Source: JAAYGD01 sp964609995 (GTDB lineage: Bacteria; Bacillota_I; Bacilli_A; RF39; UBA660). Taken from it: 41,000 bases of DNA. The DNA is taken from assembly GCA_964609995.1 (NCBI GenBank), contig CAZSTI010000007.1, positions 1-41,000 of the forward strand. Direction: 5' to 3'. The notes below the pieces were generated by a model. It was not told where the DNA came from and made no database searches. It saw nothing but the letters and a program-made list of their open reading frames with translations. The first letter of the stretch is position 1. Every line of letters begins with the position of its first letter. Below are positions 21,085 to 29,504 of this stretch, one piece after another. The translations under genes were made by a program, and so were the position numbers.

Positions 21085-21780
21085 ATGGAACCATTAATTG
21101 AAATGATAGATGTAACTAAAGACTTTTTACAAGGCGATAATATTATAAATGCACTTAAAAAAACTAATTTCGTAGCATATGAAGGAGAATTGATTGGAAT
21201 AATAGGACCTTCTGGATCGGGAAAATCTACTTTTTTAACTATTCTGGGAGGATTACAAAAACCGACTACTGGAACAGTTTTATTAAAAAACAAACCTTTT
21301 AGTGATTTAAGTATTAAAGAAAAGTCTAAAGTAAGATTTGATAATATAGGTTTTATATTACAGTCTTCAAATTTAATACCTTTTTTAACTATTAAAGAGC
21401 AAATGGTTTTATATAATAAGATTAATAATTCGAAAATTAATCAATCATGGATGGATGAATTGTTTCTAAAACTTGATGTTGAAAAACTTAAGAATAAATA
21501 TCCTAATGAATTATCTGGAGGCGAGAGACAAAGATCAGCAATAGCGAAAGCATTATATCATCAACCTTCAGTAATATTTGCCGATGAACCTACAGCGAGT
21601 CTAGATACTAAGAAAGCTTATGAAGTAGTAAAATTATTAGCAAAAGAAACTAAGGAACAAAAGAAGGCAACTATTATGGTAACTCACGATGAAAGAATGC
21701 TTGAGTTTTGTGATAAAGTATACATGATTGTAGATGGAGTAATTAGTGAAAAAATATATGAGGAAAAATATGATGGTTAA
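21085..21780 (+). CDS. HrtA/LolD-like ABC transporter ATPase
   Basis: This is the motor subunit paired with the preceding permease. It has 231 residues. All ABC motifs are intact: Walker A GPSGSGKS (41-48), Q-loop LQSSNLIPF, signature LSGGE (143-147), Walker B VIFADE (163-168) and H-loop VTHDE. The short length and the MacB/LolD-like pattern fit an FtsX-type exporter. It starts one base after the permease stop codon. The end overlaps the next gene by 11 bp. Confidence 0.92.
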   Translation: MEPLIEMIDVTKDFLQGDNIINALKKTNFVAYEGELIGIIGPSGSGKSTFLTILGGLQKPTTGTVLLKNKPFSDLSIKEKSKVRFDNIGFILQSSNLIPFLTIKEQMVLYNKINNSKINQSWMDELFLKLDVEKLKNKYPNELSGGERQRSAIAKALYHQPSVIFADEPTASLDTKKAYEVVKLLAKETKEQKKATIMVTHDERMLEFCDKVYMIVDGVISEKIYEEKYDG

Positions 21781-22246
21781 TTATTCAAATATGGAAGTAA
21801 TACTGAATAATAAAAAATCAATTTTTTTAGCAGGCCCAACTCCAAGGGATAAAGAAACTAAATCATGGCGACCAGATGCTATAAAATATTTGGAAGCCAA
21901 ACATTTCGATGGAATTGTTTATTACCCCGAATATGAAAATATTAAAAAGATAGATTATGAAGATCAGGTAGAATGGGAAAGAAAAGCGCTTATTAATGCA
22001 ACAGTAATAGTTTTTTGGATACCAAGGGATTTGGAAAAAATGCCTGCATTAACTACTAATGTTGAATTTGGATATTGGATTGCAAGAGAACCAAAAAAAA
22101 TTATTTATGGTCGTCCCGATAAGGCAAAAAAGAACAAATATTTAGACTGGTTATTTAGTAAAGAATCAAAAGAACAAATATATAACAATTTAGAAGAAAC
22201 ACTTGATAGAGCGGTTGAAATTATCAATAAAGAACATATCGTTTAA
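21770..22246 (+). CDS. Nucleoside 2-deoxyribosyltransferase-like protein
   Basis: This 158-residue soluble protein fits the nucleoside 2-deoxyribosyltransferase-like family: SIFLAGPTPR at the start of the Rossmann-like core, SWRPDAIKYLE, then an EWERKAL segment and NVEFGYWIARE (the Glu in NVEFG is in the usual catalytic position). Such enzymes move or remove bases from nucleosides. Many standalone members have unknown substrates. I choose ATG 21770, 5 nt after GAGGA. ATG 21773 is equally possible. It overlaps the ATPase end. Confidence 0.78.
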   Translation: MMVNYSNMEVILNNKKSIFLAGPTPRDKETKSWRPDAIKYLEAKHFDGIVYYPEYENIKKIDYEDQVEWERKALINATVIVFWIPRDLEKMPALTTNVEFGYWIAREPKKIIYGRPDKAKKNKYLDWLFSKESKEQIYNNLEETLDRAVEIINKEHIV

Positions 22247-22266
22247 TACGAATATTAGGAGATAAA

Positions 22267-23589
22267 TTGATTGATAAAGAAAGAATAAAAATTCTAAATA
22301 ATAAAAGCATAAATTCAAATGGAAAATTTGTGATTTATTGGATGCAAGCTAGTCAAAGAACCGAGTATAATCATGCTCTGGAATATTCTATTAGAAGAGC
22401 AAATGAGTTGAATAAACCTTTAATTGTATATTTTGGAATAACAAAATCTTTTCCAGAAGCAAATTATAGACATTATGCATTTATGATAGAAGGTTTAAAA
22501 GAAGTAAAACAATCATTAAAAAAAAGAAATATAAAAATGATTATTGAACTAAACAATCCTGATCAAGGAGTCATAGAAATTTCTAAAGATTGCGTATTGT
22601 TAATTACGGATAGAGGATATTTAAAAAAAGAGATTGAATGGAGAAATAATGTATCTAACAATATAAACATAAGTTTTGTTCAAATAGAAACAAATGTAAT
22701 TGTGCCTATTGAAGAGGCTTCTAATAAAGAAGAATATAGTGCCGCAACAATAAGAAACAAAATTCATAAACAATTAGATAGATATATAAAAGATTTTAAA
22801 TATGAAATTGTTGAAAATAAATCTTTAGTTATTGATGATAATTTTAATTTTGATAATATCGAAAATTATATTGAAGATAACTCTGTGTTAAAAAGTAAGT
22901 ATTATATTGGAGGAACAAAAGAAGCGAAAAAACATTTAACAAATTTTATTGAATACAAAATGAATAAATATGGAGAAATACATAATGATCCAGCATTGGA
23001 TTATCAATCAAATATGTCTCCATACTTACATTTTGGTCAAATATCACCTTTATATATTTATAAAGAAGTAAATAACGATAAATATATTGAGGAATTGTTA
23101 GTTAGAAGAGAGTTAGCAATAAATTTTATATATTATAATCAAGATTATGATAGTTATAAATGTATTCCCGAATGGGCAAAAAAGTCATTATTAAAGCACA
23201 AAATTGATAAAAGAGAATATTTATATAATCTTGATAAGTTAGAAAATGGTTTAACACATGACGATTATTGGAACTCAGCTCAAAAAGAAATGGTTATAAC
23301 TGGCAAAATGCATGGTTATATGAGAATGTATTGGGGCAAAAAAATTATTGAATGGTCAAATAATCCTGAAGAAGCCTATAATGTAATGGTATATTTAAAC
23401 AATAAATATAGTATTGATGGAAGAGATCCAAATTCTTATGCGGGTATAGCGTGGTGTTTTGGAAAACATGATAGACCATGGAAAGAAAGAAAAATATTTG
23501 GCATGGTAAGATATATGAATGAAGAAGGACTTAATAGAAAGTTTAAAATGATAGAATATATTACTAAAATCAATAACCTATATATGTAA
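22267..23589 (+). CDS. phr: Class II CPD photolyase
   Basis: It repairs cyclobutane pyrimidine dimers using blue light with FAD as catalytic cofactor. It has 440 residues, a normal length. The class II signature is seen in VIYWMQASQRTEYNHALEY at the start of the antenna domain, RHYAFMIEGL, the FAD-region LHFGQISP, and the C-terminal WGKKIIEWS with NNKYSIDGRDPNSYAGIAW. TTG 22267 is the likely start, with AGGAG 5 nt upstream. Class II enzymes are uncommon in Firmicutes, and a light-dependent enzyme is surprising if the host is a gut organism. It is probably the last gene of the gpx-exporter run. Confidence 0.92.
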   Translation: MIDKERIKILNNKSINSNGKFVIYWMQASQRTEYNHALEYSIRRANELNKPLIVYFGITKSFPEANYRHYAFMIEGLKEVKQSLKKRNIKMIIELNNPDQGVIEISKDCVLLITDRGYLKKEIEWRNNVSNNINISFVQIETNVIVPIEEASNKEEYSAATIRNKIHKQLDRYIKDFKYEIVENKSLVIDDNFNFDNIENYIEDNSVLKSKYYIGGTKEAKKHLTNFIEYKMNKYGEIHNDPALDYQSNMSPYLHFGQISPLYIYKEVNNDKYIEELLVRRELAINFIYYNQDYDSYKCIPEWAKKSLLKHKIDKREYLYNLDKLENGLTHDDYWNSAQKEMVITGKMHGYMRMYWGKKIIEWSNNPEEAYNVMVYLNNKYSIDGRDPNSYAGIAWCFGKHDRPWKERKIFGMVRYMNEEGLNRKFKMIEYITKINNLYM

Positions 23590-23608
23590 TTTTATGTAAA
23601 TTACATAT
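23582..23608 (+). terminator. Hairpin at the phr end, possible weak terminator
   Basis: A perfect 11-bp AT-rich inverted repeat (23582-23592 with 23598-23608) overlaps the phr stop codon. No T run follows, so termination is uncertain. Confidence 0.4.
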
Positions 23609-23615
23609 GAAAAAG

Positions 23616-23644
23616 TTGTAAAAATTTATTTTTGTTGATAAAAT
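23616..23644 (+). promoter_or_regulatory. Promoter of the surface locus
   Basis: -35 TTGTAA (23616-23621), a 17-bp spacer and -10 TAAAAT (23639-23644), 21 bp before the GTG start. The same -35 and spacing recur at 27042. Confidence 0.6.
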
Positions 23645-23665
23645 TAAAAAAGATAGGAGGTTAAC

Positions 23666-24169
23666 GTGAGAAAAAACGGAAAAAGGAATTATTTTATTAT
23701 AGTATTATTTTTAATAGTAGCTTTGTTAGCTGTAGGTTATGCCTTGTTTGCTGAGAGTTTATCAATAACTGGTACTGCAACAGCTACAGGAACATTTGAT
23801 TTGGAATTCTTAACAGCAACAGTAACAAGCAGTTCAAAAGCTGGAATGCCAACTGCTACAATAAGCGGTGATAAGAATGCCTTGACTCTTGCTGCAGACA
23901 CATTATTAGAACCAGGTGCAAACGTTTTATATACTGTAGAAATAAAAAATGTTGGTTCAGTAGATGCGGAATTAACTGGAGTAACAATAAATGGAGATAA
24001 CGATTCGGATATCGATGTTACTATTAATCCAACTCCGACAACTGGTACTACTGTAGCTTCTGGTGCAACACATACTTTCACAATAGAAGTAAAGTGGCTT
24101 CCTAGTTCTTCAACAGGCGGAAAGTCAATAAATTATTCAGTGACTTTAGATTATGAACAAGCCACATAA
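23666..24169 (+). CDS. Exported TasA/CalY-like protein, candidate major matrix subunit
   Basis: This 167-residue protein has a SipW-type signal: a basic start, hydrophobic residues 9-27, then GYALFAESLSITGTATATG. SipW-dependent proteins show this A-x-F/L...GTA pattern around the cleavage site. The mature part is small, acidic, Thr/Ser/Gly-rich and all-beta, with NVGSVDAELTG typical of the TasA/camelysin fold. TasA forms extracellular fibres. It has its own promoter, a strong GGAGG site with a GTG start and its own terminator. Codon use looks more favoured (less AT-extreme) than its neighbours, which suggests high expression. Confidence 0.75.
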   Translation: MRKNGKRNYFIIVLFLIVALLAVGYALFAESLSITGTATATGTFDLEFLTATVTSSSKAGMPTATISGDKNALTLAADTLLEPGANVLYTVEIKNVGSVDAELTGVTINGDNDSDIDVTINPTPTTGTTVASGATHTFTIEVKWLPSSSTGGKSINYSVTLDYEQAT

Positions 24170-24180
24170 AATATAAGTAT

Positions 24181-24205
24181 AAAGCCACAAAATGTGGCTT
24201 TTTAT
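24181..24205 (+). terminator. Terminator after the TasA-like gene
   Basis: A perfect 9-bp stem AAAGCCACA/TGTGGCTTT with a 3-nt loop and T tract. Read-through may feed the downstream genes, for which no promoter was found before 27042. Confidence 0.93.
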
Positions 24206-24221
24206 TTTGTAAGGAGAACAG

Positions 24222-24782
24222 ATGAAAAGAAGGAAAAGCTCTAAAATTAATATAGTATATATTTCAATAATAATAGTTTTTATTATTTCTTTAACTGTAG
24301 GTTATAGTTTGTTAAGTGAATCATTAAATATTTTGGGTTCTGCAACAAGCATGCCAATTATTTCTGGACCCAATTTGGATATAAATTTAATACCAAATGG
24401 AAGTATATATACAAATGGTACATACCCTTCTAGTAGCATAACATTTCAAAGTGAAACTTTAAATGGAAATGAACTTACAGTTTATTATTCTAGAGCAAGC
24501 ACAACCGGAAAAAAATACAATATATCAATATTTATTAATTTTACAAATAAATATCATCTTAATCTTACATCTGGAATTACTTCATTTCAAATTATTTCGG
24601 GAACCGAAATCAAAAATTTGTCTTCATCACTAAGTAAGACTATTTTGATACCAAATGAACAAGGTTCTTTAAATGTAAGTTTTACTAATACCAATAAATC
24701 GCGAGCTAATTTAAGAATTACTATGAGTTATGTTGTAAATGGTATTACTCAATCTTTCTATTATAATGTTATAATAGTATAG
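24222..24782 (+). CDS. Second exported SipW-type protein
   Basis: This 186-residue protein has a basic start, hydrophobic residues 10-28 and GYSLLSESLNILGSATSMP, nearly the same signal design as the protein before it. The mature part is beta-rich, Asn/Ser-rich and without cysteine, and matches no family I can name. A short PIISGPNLDINL segment follows the cleavage region. The paired signal types suggest both are processed by the S26B peptidases encoded next. AAGGAG lies 6 nt before ATG. The following peptidase gene starts 8 bp after the stop. Confidence 0.65.
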   Translation: MKRRKSSKINIVYISIIIVFIISLTVGYSLLSESLNILGSATSMPIISGPNLDINLIPNGSIYTNGTYPSSSITFQSETLNGNELTVYYSRASTTGKKYNISIFINFTNKYHLNLTSGITSFQIISGTEIKNLSSSLSKTILIPNEQGSLNVSFTNTNKSRANLRITMSYVVNGITQSFYYNVIIV

Positions 24783-24790
24783 AGGGAAGT

Positions 24791-25972
24791 ATGCAAAAGA
24801 ATAAAGAGGTATACATATTGTTAGTGTTTATCCTTATTATTGGGGTTTTATTACCTATTTTTTTGTTTGATATTGGAAAATTGTATAATGTAATTATTAA
24901 ACCTTTGTCTTGGTTTTTTTTAATGTTTATGACCATTTTATTATCAAAAAATAAAAGAAAATCATACAATTTTGATAAAAAAGCAATTTTAGAAATTTCA
25001 TTAATGTATTCTTTAATATACATAATATTATATTATTCTTTGGGATTGATAATAGGATATAGTAAATCACCATATGATAGGACTTTATTGGGTATATTAA
25101 ATAATATATGGGTATTTATTCCTTTTATTATATGTAGAGAAATTATTAGAGATTATATTATTAAATCATCTAACAAAGGTGAAAAGAAAATATTTATAAT
25201 TATTACATTAATACTTATTCTTACAGATATATCTTTTTCGTCTTTTGAAATATATTCTAATACACTTGCCGACATTATTGAATTTTCAATTAAATCATTT
25301 TTGCCTGCTGCATTTTTAAATGTCTTTTTAACATATTTATGCTATCGAGAGGGTTATAAATCGTGTTTAGCATATTTACTGCCTATTATGTTTATAAAAT
25401 TAGTTACTCCAGTATTCCCGTTTAATATATTTTTTGTTATTGTAATAGTAGATTTAGTTATTCCTTTTGTTGCTTTTTTGAAAATTGAGAAATTATATAA
25501 TTTATCAAGTATGATTTCTATATATAAAAAAAACGATTTAAAATCTATTTTAGGAAAAATTTTAGCTCTTCTTTTTTTAATTTTTATATTGTTATTTACT
25601 ACTAGATTGTTACCTATTTCTCCAATAGTAATATTAAGTAATAGTATGTCGCCTTTTTTTGAAAGGGGAGATATAGCAATAATTAAAAAAATAGACATTT
25701 CAAAAGTAAAAATAAATGATATAATAGAATATAGAATAGATGATGTATATGTAATTCATCGAGTAATAAACATTAAAAAAACAAATACAGGAAATATTTA
25801 TTATACTAAGGGAGATAATAATAAATCCAATGATTCAAAACCAGTTTTTGAGGATCAAATAAATGGAAAATTTATTGGATATATTCCAAAACTTGGATAT
25901 CCAACTATATGGATAAGAGAATTTTTAGAAGGTGCAAGAGGAATAAAAATAAGGGAAGGGGACAGAATATAA
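24791..25972 (+). CDS. S26B (SipW-type) signal peptidase fused to a polytopic membrane domain
   Basis: This 393-residue protein carries about eight hydrophobic helices in residues 1-275. The C-terminal part (276-393) is a SipW/ER-type signal peptidase: VILSNSMSPFFERGD with catalytic Ser285, and VIHRVI with His323 in place of the lysine of bacterial type I enzymes, then YYTKGDNN and the GYIPKLGYP end. The membrane domain has a few features like CPBP-type proteins (CREIIRDYI), but the match is weak. Ordinary SipW proteins are about 190 residues with two helices. AGAGGG lies 5 nt before ATG, and the stop shares a base with the next start (TAATG). Confidence 0.75.
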   Translation: MQKNKEVYILLVFILIIGVLLPIFLFDIGKLYNVIIKPLSWFFLMFMTILLSKNKRKSYNFDKKAILEISLMYSLIYIILYYSLGLIIGYSKSPYDRTLLGILNNIWVFIPFIICREIIRDYIIKSSNKGEKKIFIIITLILILTDISFSSFEIYSNTLADIIEFSIKSFLPAAFLNVFLTYLCYREGYKSCLAYLLPIMFIKLVTPVFPFNIFFVIVIVDLVIPFVAFLKIEKLYNLSSMISIYKKNDLKSILGKILALLFLIFILLFTTRLLPISPIVILSNSMSPFFERGDIAIIKKIDISKVKINDIIEYRIDDVYVIHRVINIKKTNTGNIYYTKGDNNKSNDSKPVFEDQINGKFIGYIPKLGYPTIWIREFLEGARGIKIREGDRI

Positions 25973-27024
25973 TGAGCGAAAAAAAAGAAAAAAGTATTCT
26001 TATTGTTTTACTTATAGTCTTTTCTTTTATTTTTTTGCATGCTTCTTATAATATTGTAACTTTGTTATTGGAAATTAAGGATAATGAAAACAATATGGTA
26101 TATTCAAATTCAACAAAAGTGGATTATAAAGTATTCATAAATGATAATGAGTTCGTAAGTGAAAAAATATTGAAGGCTGGAGAAACATATATTAGTTCTA
26201 TCACAGATAAAATTAATATGACCATGGAATACAATTTTGCTTCTAGTGAAAAAATAGATTTAAATTATACCTATAAAGTGTATGCAACAATACACGGATA
26301 TTATAATGAAAATCCAATCGAAAAATATAATAATCCAATTATTTGGAAGAAAAAATTTATAATTAATGAAGGGGAAAGCAAAATAATTAATGGCGGAGAC
26401 AAGTTTAACATAAAAGAAAACTTTGATATAAATTGGATTTTTTTCAATGAAACCGTTAATAAATTTAAAGAAAACTTTATGATACCCATATTATCAAGAC
26501 TAGAAATAAAGATGGACATAAAAATAAATGGTTATAATAATAATTATAAATTAAATGATGATAAATCTATTGTTGCATATTTGCCATTAACTGAGCAAGT
26601 TTTTAATGTTGATACATTATTAGAGGATACCGAAGAAAAAATAATACAATCAAATGATATAAGTGTAATTCAAAGTAATCAAAGAAAAATAGTGATGTAT
26701 TCTATTATTGTTGTTATATTATCTTTTTTAATAATATTTACTATTAGCAGAATAATGTCATTTAGTAAAAACAAGTCATTTCATAAAAAAATAGAAGAAA
26801 TAAAGAAAAACTATAATGAATTGGTAGTAGAAACTAATAATATGATTAATATAAAAGGGTTAAAACCTATTGCGATTACATCGTTTGACGAGATGTTAAA
26901 TCTTGCGGAAAGCCTTATGTCTCCAATTATGTTTTATGAAGAAACTAATTATGCTTGTTTTTATATTGTAAAATCGGATGTTATTTACATGTTTGTTTTG
27001 AAAAACAAACCAACTAAGGATTAA
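25972..27024 (+). CDS. DUF5305-like membrane protein
   Basis: This 350-residue protein has one N-terminal helix (about 8-27), an extracellular beta-rich domain (about 30-235) and a second helix (about 238-262), with a cytoplasmic tail that ends in a conserved-looking MPIMFYEET-type patch (SLMSPIMFYEET). The order of features, with FDINWIFFNETVNKFKE and the preceding WKKKFIINEG, fits DUF5305, a family encoded beside SipW peptidases and matrix proteins in Firmicutes and archaea. The function is unknown. ATG 25972 overlaps the upstream stop. An in-frame extension to 25909 would run through the peptidase coding sequence and lacks a ribosome site. Confidence 0.75.
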   Translation: MSEKKEKSILIVLLIVFSFIFLHASYNIVTLLLEIKDNENNMVYSNSTKVDYKVFINDNEFVSEKILKAGETYISSITDKINMTMEYNFASSEKIDLNYTYKVYATIHGYYNENPIEKYNNPIIWKKKFIINEGESKIINGGDKFNIKENFDINWIFFNETVNKFKENFMIPILSRLEIKMDIKINGYNNNYKLNDDKSIVAYLPLTEQVFNVDTLLEDTEEKIIQSNDISVIQSNQRKIVMYSIIVVILSFLIIFTISRIMSFSKNKSFHKKIEEIKKNYNELVVETNNMINIKGLKPIAITSFDEMLNLAESLMSPIMFYEETNYACFYIVKSDVIYMFVLKNKPTKD

Positions 27025-27041
27025 TATTTTAATGTAATTGT

Positions 27042-27070
27042 TTGTAAAATGTTGATATATATGTTATACT
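27042..27070 (+). promoter_or_regulatory. Internal promoter of the surface locus
   Basis: -35 TTGTAA (27042-27047), a 17-bp spacer and -10 TATACT (27065-27070), 15 bp before the start of the 27086 gene. Confidence 0.65.
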
Positions 27071-27085
27071 TTTTATGGTGAAAAT

Positions 27086-27586
27086 ATGAATAAAATAGTA
27101 GGATTGGTAATAGTGTGTTTATACTTGTTATTTGTAATAATATTAACTTTATATTTATTCATGTATAACCGTTTTGGCGTGTCTTCTTTAGGTGAAAACA
27201 TTGTTTTTTCTAATAAAAATTTAGATTCCTTTAGCAAGGGTTCTTTAATTTTTATTAAAAGAGATTCGAAAAATTTTGAGACTGGAGATCTAATTTTATA
27301 TTATAATTTTTACAATATGAGCGGAAATATAAATGAAGGTAAGATTAAAAACACTGAAATTATTAACGAAAACGAAAAAACAATAGAACTTGAAAATGGA
27401 AGATATCTTTCTAGTAGTTATGTAATCGGAAAAGGTGAAGATGCTTTTTCAATTCCTTTAATCGGATACATAATAAATGTTCTATCTTCAACTTTTGGAT
27501 ATTTATTTTTTGTTATATTACCAACTACATTAATATTCTTATATCAATTAAACAATTTGTTTAAGAAATTTAATTTTATGAGGTGA
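27086..27586 (+). CDS. Signal-peptidase-like membrane protein lacking the catalytic serine
   Basis: This 166-residue protein has one N-terminal helix (about 5-27) and a C-terminal helix (about 127-156), with the spacing and the GYIINVLSSTFGYLFFV tail seen in SipW proteins. The middle keeps the S26 frame (SKGSLIFIKR, FETGDLILYY, YVIGKGEDAFSIPLIGY). The SMxP serine motif is replaced by FSKGS with no Met-Pro, and there is no HR histidine. It is probably an inactive peptidase paralogue that could act as a scaffold or as a chaperone for exported subunits. It overlaps the next gene's ribosome site (AGGTGA). Confidence 0.62.
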   Translation: MNKIVGLVIVCLYLLFVIILTLYLFMYNRFGVSSLGENIVFSNKNLDSFSKGSLIFIKRDSKNFETGDLILYYNFYNMSGNINEGKIKNTEIINENEKTIELENGRYLSSSYVIGKGEDAFSIPLIGYIINVLSSTFGYLFFVILPTTLIFLYQLNNLFKKFNFMR

Positions 27587-27591
27587 CAACT

Positions 27592-28506
27592 ATGATAAAA
27601 AAAATAGCCAAAAACAAATTGTTGTTATTTATAGTCTTGTTAGTATTTACTACTCTTTTGTCAACACTAGGTAGATTTGTTTATGATGAAACAAAGAAAA
27701 ACTATTTTTTAACTCAAGATTTTTATTTTAATAGTGATAAATTAAAAGAGGTACAAGCTAATTATGTAATAAATAACTACAATGGCGTTGATACTTATGA
27801 TATTGTTATAAATGTTGATAGCATAAAAAACAACTTAGTTAAATCTACTGATGATATTGCGTACGATATTACTTATAATTGTACGAGTAATGCTGATTGT
27901 GATTCATCAAAAAGTAGTGGGGTAATATATAGCACAACAGGAACGGATTATTTTACTATTACGGCAACCCCGAATACTGCATTGGTTGGTGGACAATATA
28001 TTGAAATTGAAATATTTGCAGAATCTAATAACCCCTATGAAAAGGAATTAAGCGCTAAGTTTAAACTAGTTGTAGGAAATTATGGTTTATCATATGAAAT
28101 ATACGATGAAGCGAATAGTCCATATTTAGAGTTAAAAGTAACTAATACTTTGGATTATTATAAGGTCTTGGTAGCTTTTGGTTCATATAGTATTGGAGAT
28201 AAATTAGATTTGGAAACATATTTAATGCTAACCTCATCTGAGAAAGAAAATTGTGCATCTGCAATTGTTAATTTAAGTTTTCCACCAATAGATATATTGT
28301 ATGATAATGTAAGTGATATAAGTGATTCTATTACAAACATATCAACAACTGTAATTGGAGGTAACAATTATGTTAATGCATTATCATTTAAAATAGATGC
28401 AATATCAAGTATGATTGTAAGATTTTATAAAATTGACGCAACAGAAGATTATACATATCCATTTGTTAATCCAAGCCCAATAGTAAATGTAACTTATACT
28501 TTATAG
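27592..28506 (+). CDS. Exported or membrane-anchored beta-rich surface protein
   Basis: This 304-residue protein has a basic start and hydrophobic residues 9-26, followed by a large all-beta acidic domain. Two cysteines (in YNCTSNADCDSS) could form a small disulphide loop. No family is recognised. The FTTLLSTLGRFVYDE junction looks like an uncleaved anchor or a SipW-type signal. The start is ATG 27592, 5 nt after AGGTGA. GTG 27583 is in frame but sits inside that site. The domain resembles the SipW-type proteins nearby in composition, so it is probably another fibre or matrix component. Confidence 0.62.
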   Translation: MIKKIAKNKLLLFIVLLVFTTLLSTLGRFVYDETKKNYFLTQDFYFNSDKLKEVQANYVINNYNGVDTYDIVINVDSIKNNLVKSTDDIAYDITYNCTSNADCDSSKSSGVIYSTTGTDYFTITATPNTALVGGQYIEIEIFAESNNPYEKELSAKFKLVVGNYGLSYEIYDEANSPYLELKVTNTLDYYKVLVAFGSYSIGDKLDLETYLMLTSSEKENCASAIVNLSFPPIDILYDNVSDISDSITNISTTVIGGNNYVNALSFKIDAISSMIVRFYKIDATEDYTYPFVNPSPIVNVTYTL

Positions 28507-28515
28507 GAGGTAATT

Positions 28516-29490
28516 ATGAATTATAATATTATTAATGAATATATAAATTTTTCTAAAATATGCATAAATAAATATTTGAAAAAGATTTTAGGCAAACATT
28601 ATAACCAAAATATAGTTAATAGATTGTTAAAAGTCTATATTAATTCAAGATATTATGATGTGTATTTATCTTCTGGAAAAGATTTTGCAAATAATATTAG
28701 AGAAAACTTAGTTAATTTATCTGAAAGTTTGAAAAAACAAGAAGATGTTAATCAAGTTGATTTTACTATTGAATCTTTTGAATATATTTTCTATTTTGAT
28801 AATGTTATAGAATGCGAATCAATAAATGATAAAATAACTGAAATAGAAAATTTTAGAAAAGATAGGTTAAATATAAATAGAAACAAGAAATTTAATATAG
28901 ATCTATTTGAAACCATAAAAGAAGATTTAATTAAGAAAAAAGACTACATTGAAACAATAGATAATAAAAAATTCGAATTTAATTATGAGCTTACTAATAT
29001 AAATAATATTTACGATGTTCAAATTAATCAAAATTTAAAATTTCCTGCAGTTTATAATAGCGCAATAGTGGATAAAATTTTTAAATCTAGTGAAATATCT
29101 CAAAGAAAAGCTGCAATAGAATTTTCTTTTACAGCTTTAAAGGTATTAAAAGACGTAATAAAAGGAAATTTTAATTATAAATATTTAGTTAAATATCCAA
29201 GTGGAGTTAGTGCTAAGAAGGTATTAACTAATAAGTTGTTTAGTATTTTAGATAACGATATGTTAAGAGAAAAAATAATAATTAAACTAGATTATAAAGA
29301 TTTTAAAAACGAAAAAGAATCAATATATGAAAAAATAAGAAAAGGATTTAAATTTGCAATAATTTTAAATGATGAGTTTGTTGAAGATGAAGATAATATT
29401 AAATTACTATATATATTTAAATATATATTAGTTAAAAAAGATACCAAGTTGTTGGTAGAAAAAAGGTATAATAATATTATTAACATATAA
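28516..29490 (+). CDS. Unknown cytoplasmic protein preceding the McrB-like ATPase
   Basis: I do not recognise this 324-residue protein. It has no signal or membrane helix. It is highly charged (Lys, Glu, Asp, Asn) and predicted to be mainly helical, with a basic central segment containing YLVKYPSGVSAKKVLTNK. It starts 9 bp after the preceding gene with a strong TAGGAGG site and ends 14 bp before the ATPase gene, so the three downstream cytoplasmic genes (28516, 29505, 31056) form a compact set. By position it may be a partner of the ATPase or of the DUF2357-like protein. Confidence 0.6.
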   Translation: MNYNIINEYINFSKICINKYLKKILGKHYNQNIVNRLLKVYINSRYYDVYLSSGKDFANNIRENLVNLSESLKKQEDVNQVDFTIESFEYIFYFDNVIECESINDKITEIENFRKDRLNINRNKKFNIDLFETIKEDLIKKKDYIETIDNKKFEFNYELTNINNIYDVQINQNLKFPAVYNSAIVDKIFKSSEISQRKAAIEFSFTALKVLKDVIKGNFNYKYLVKYPSGVSAKKVLTNKLFSILDNDMLREKIIIKLDYKDFKNEKESIYEKIRKGFKFAIILNDEFVEDEDNIKLLYIFKYILVKKDTKLLVEKRYNNIINI

Positions 29491-29504
29491 TATAAGGAGC
29501 AATT

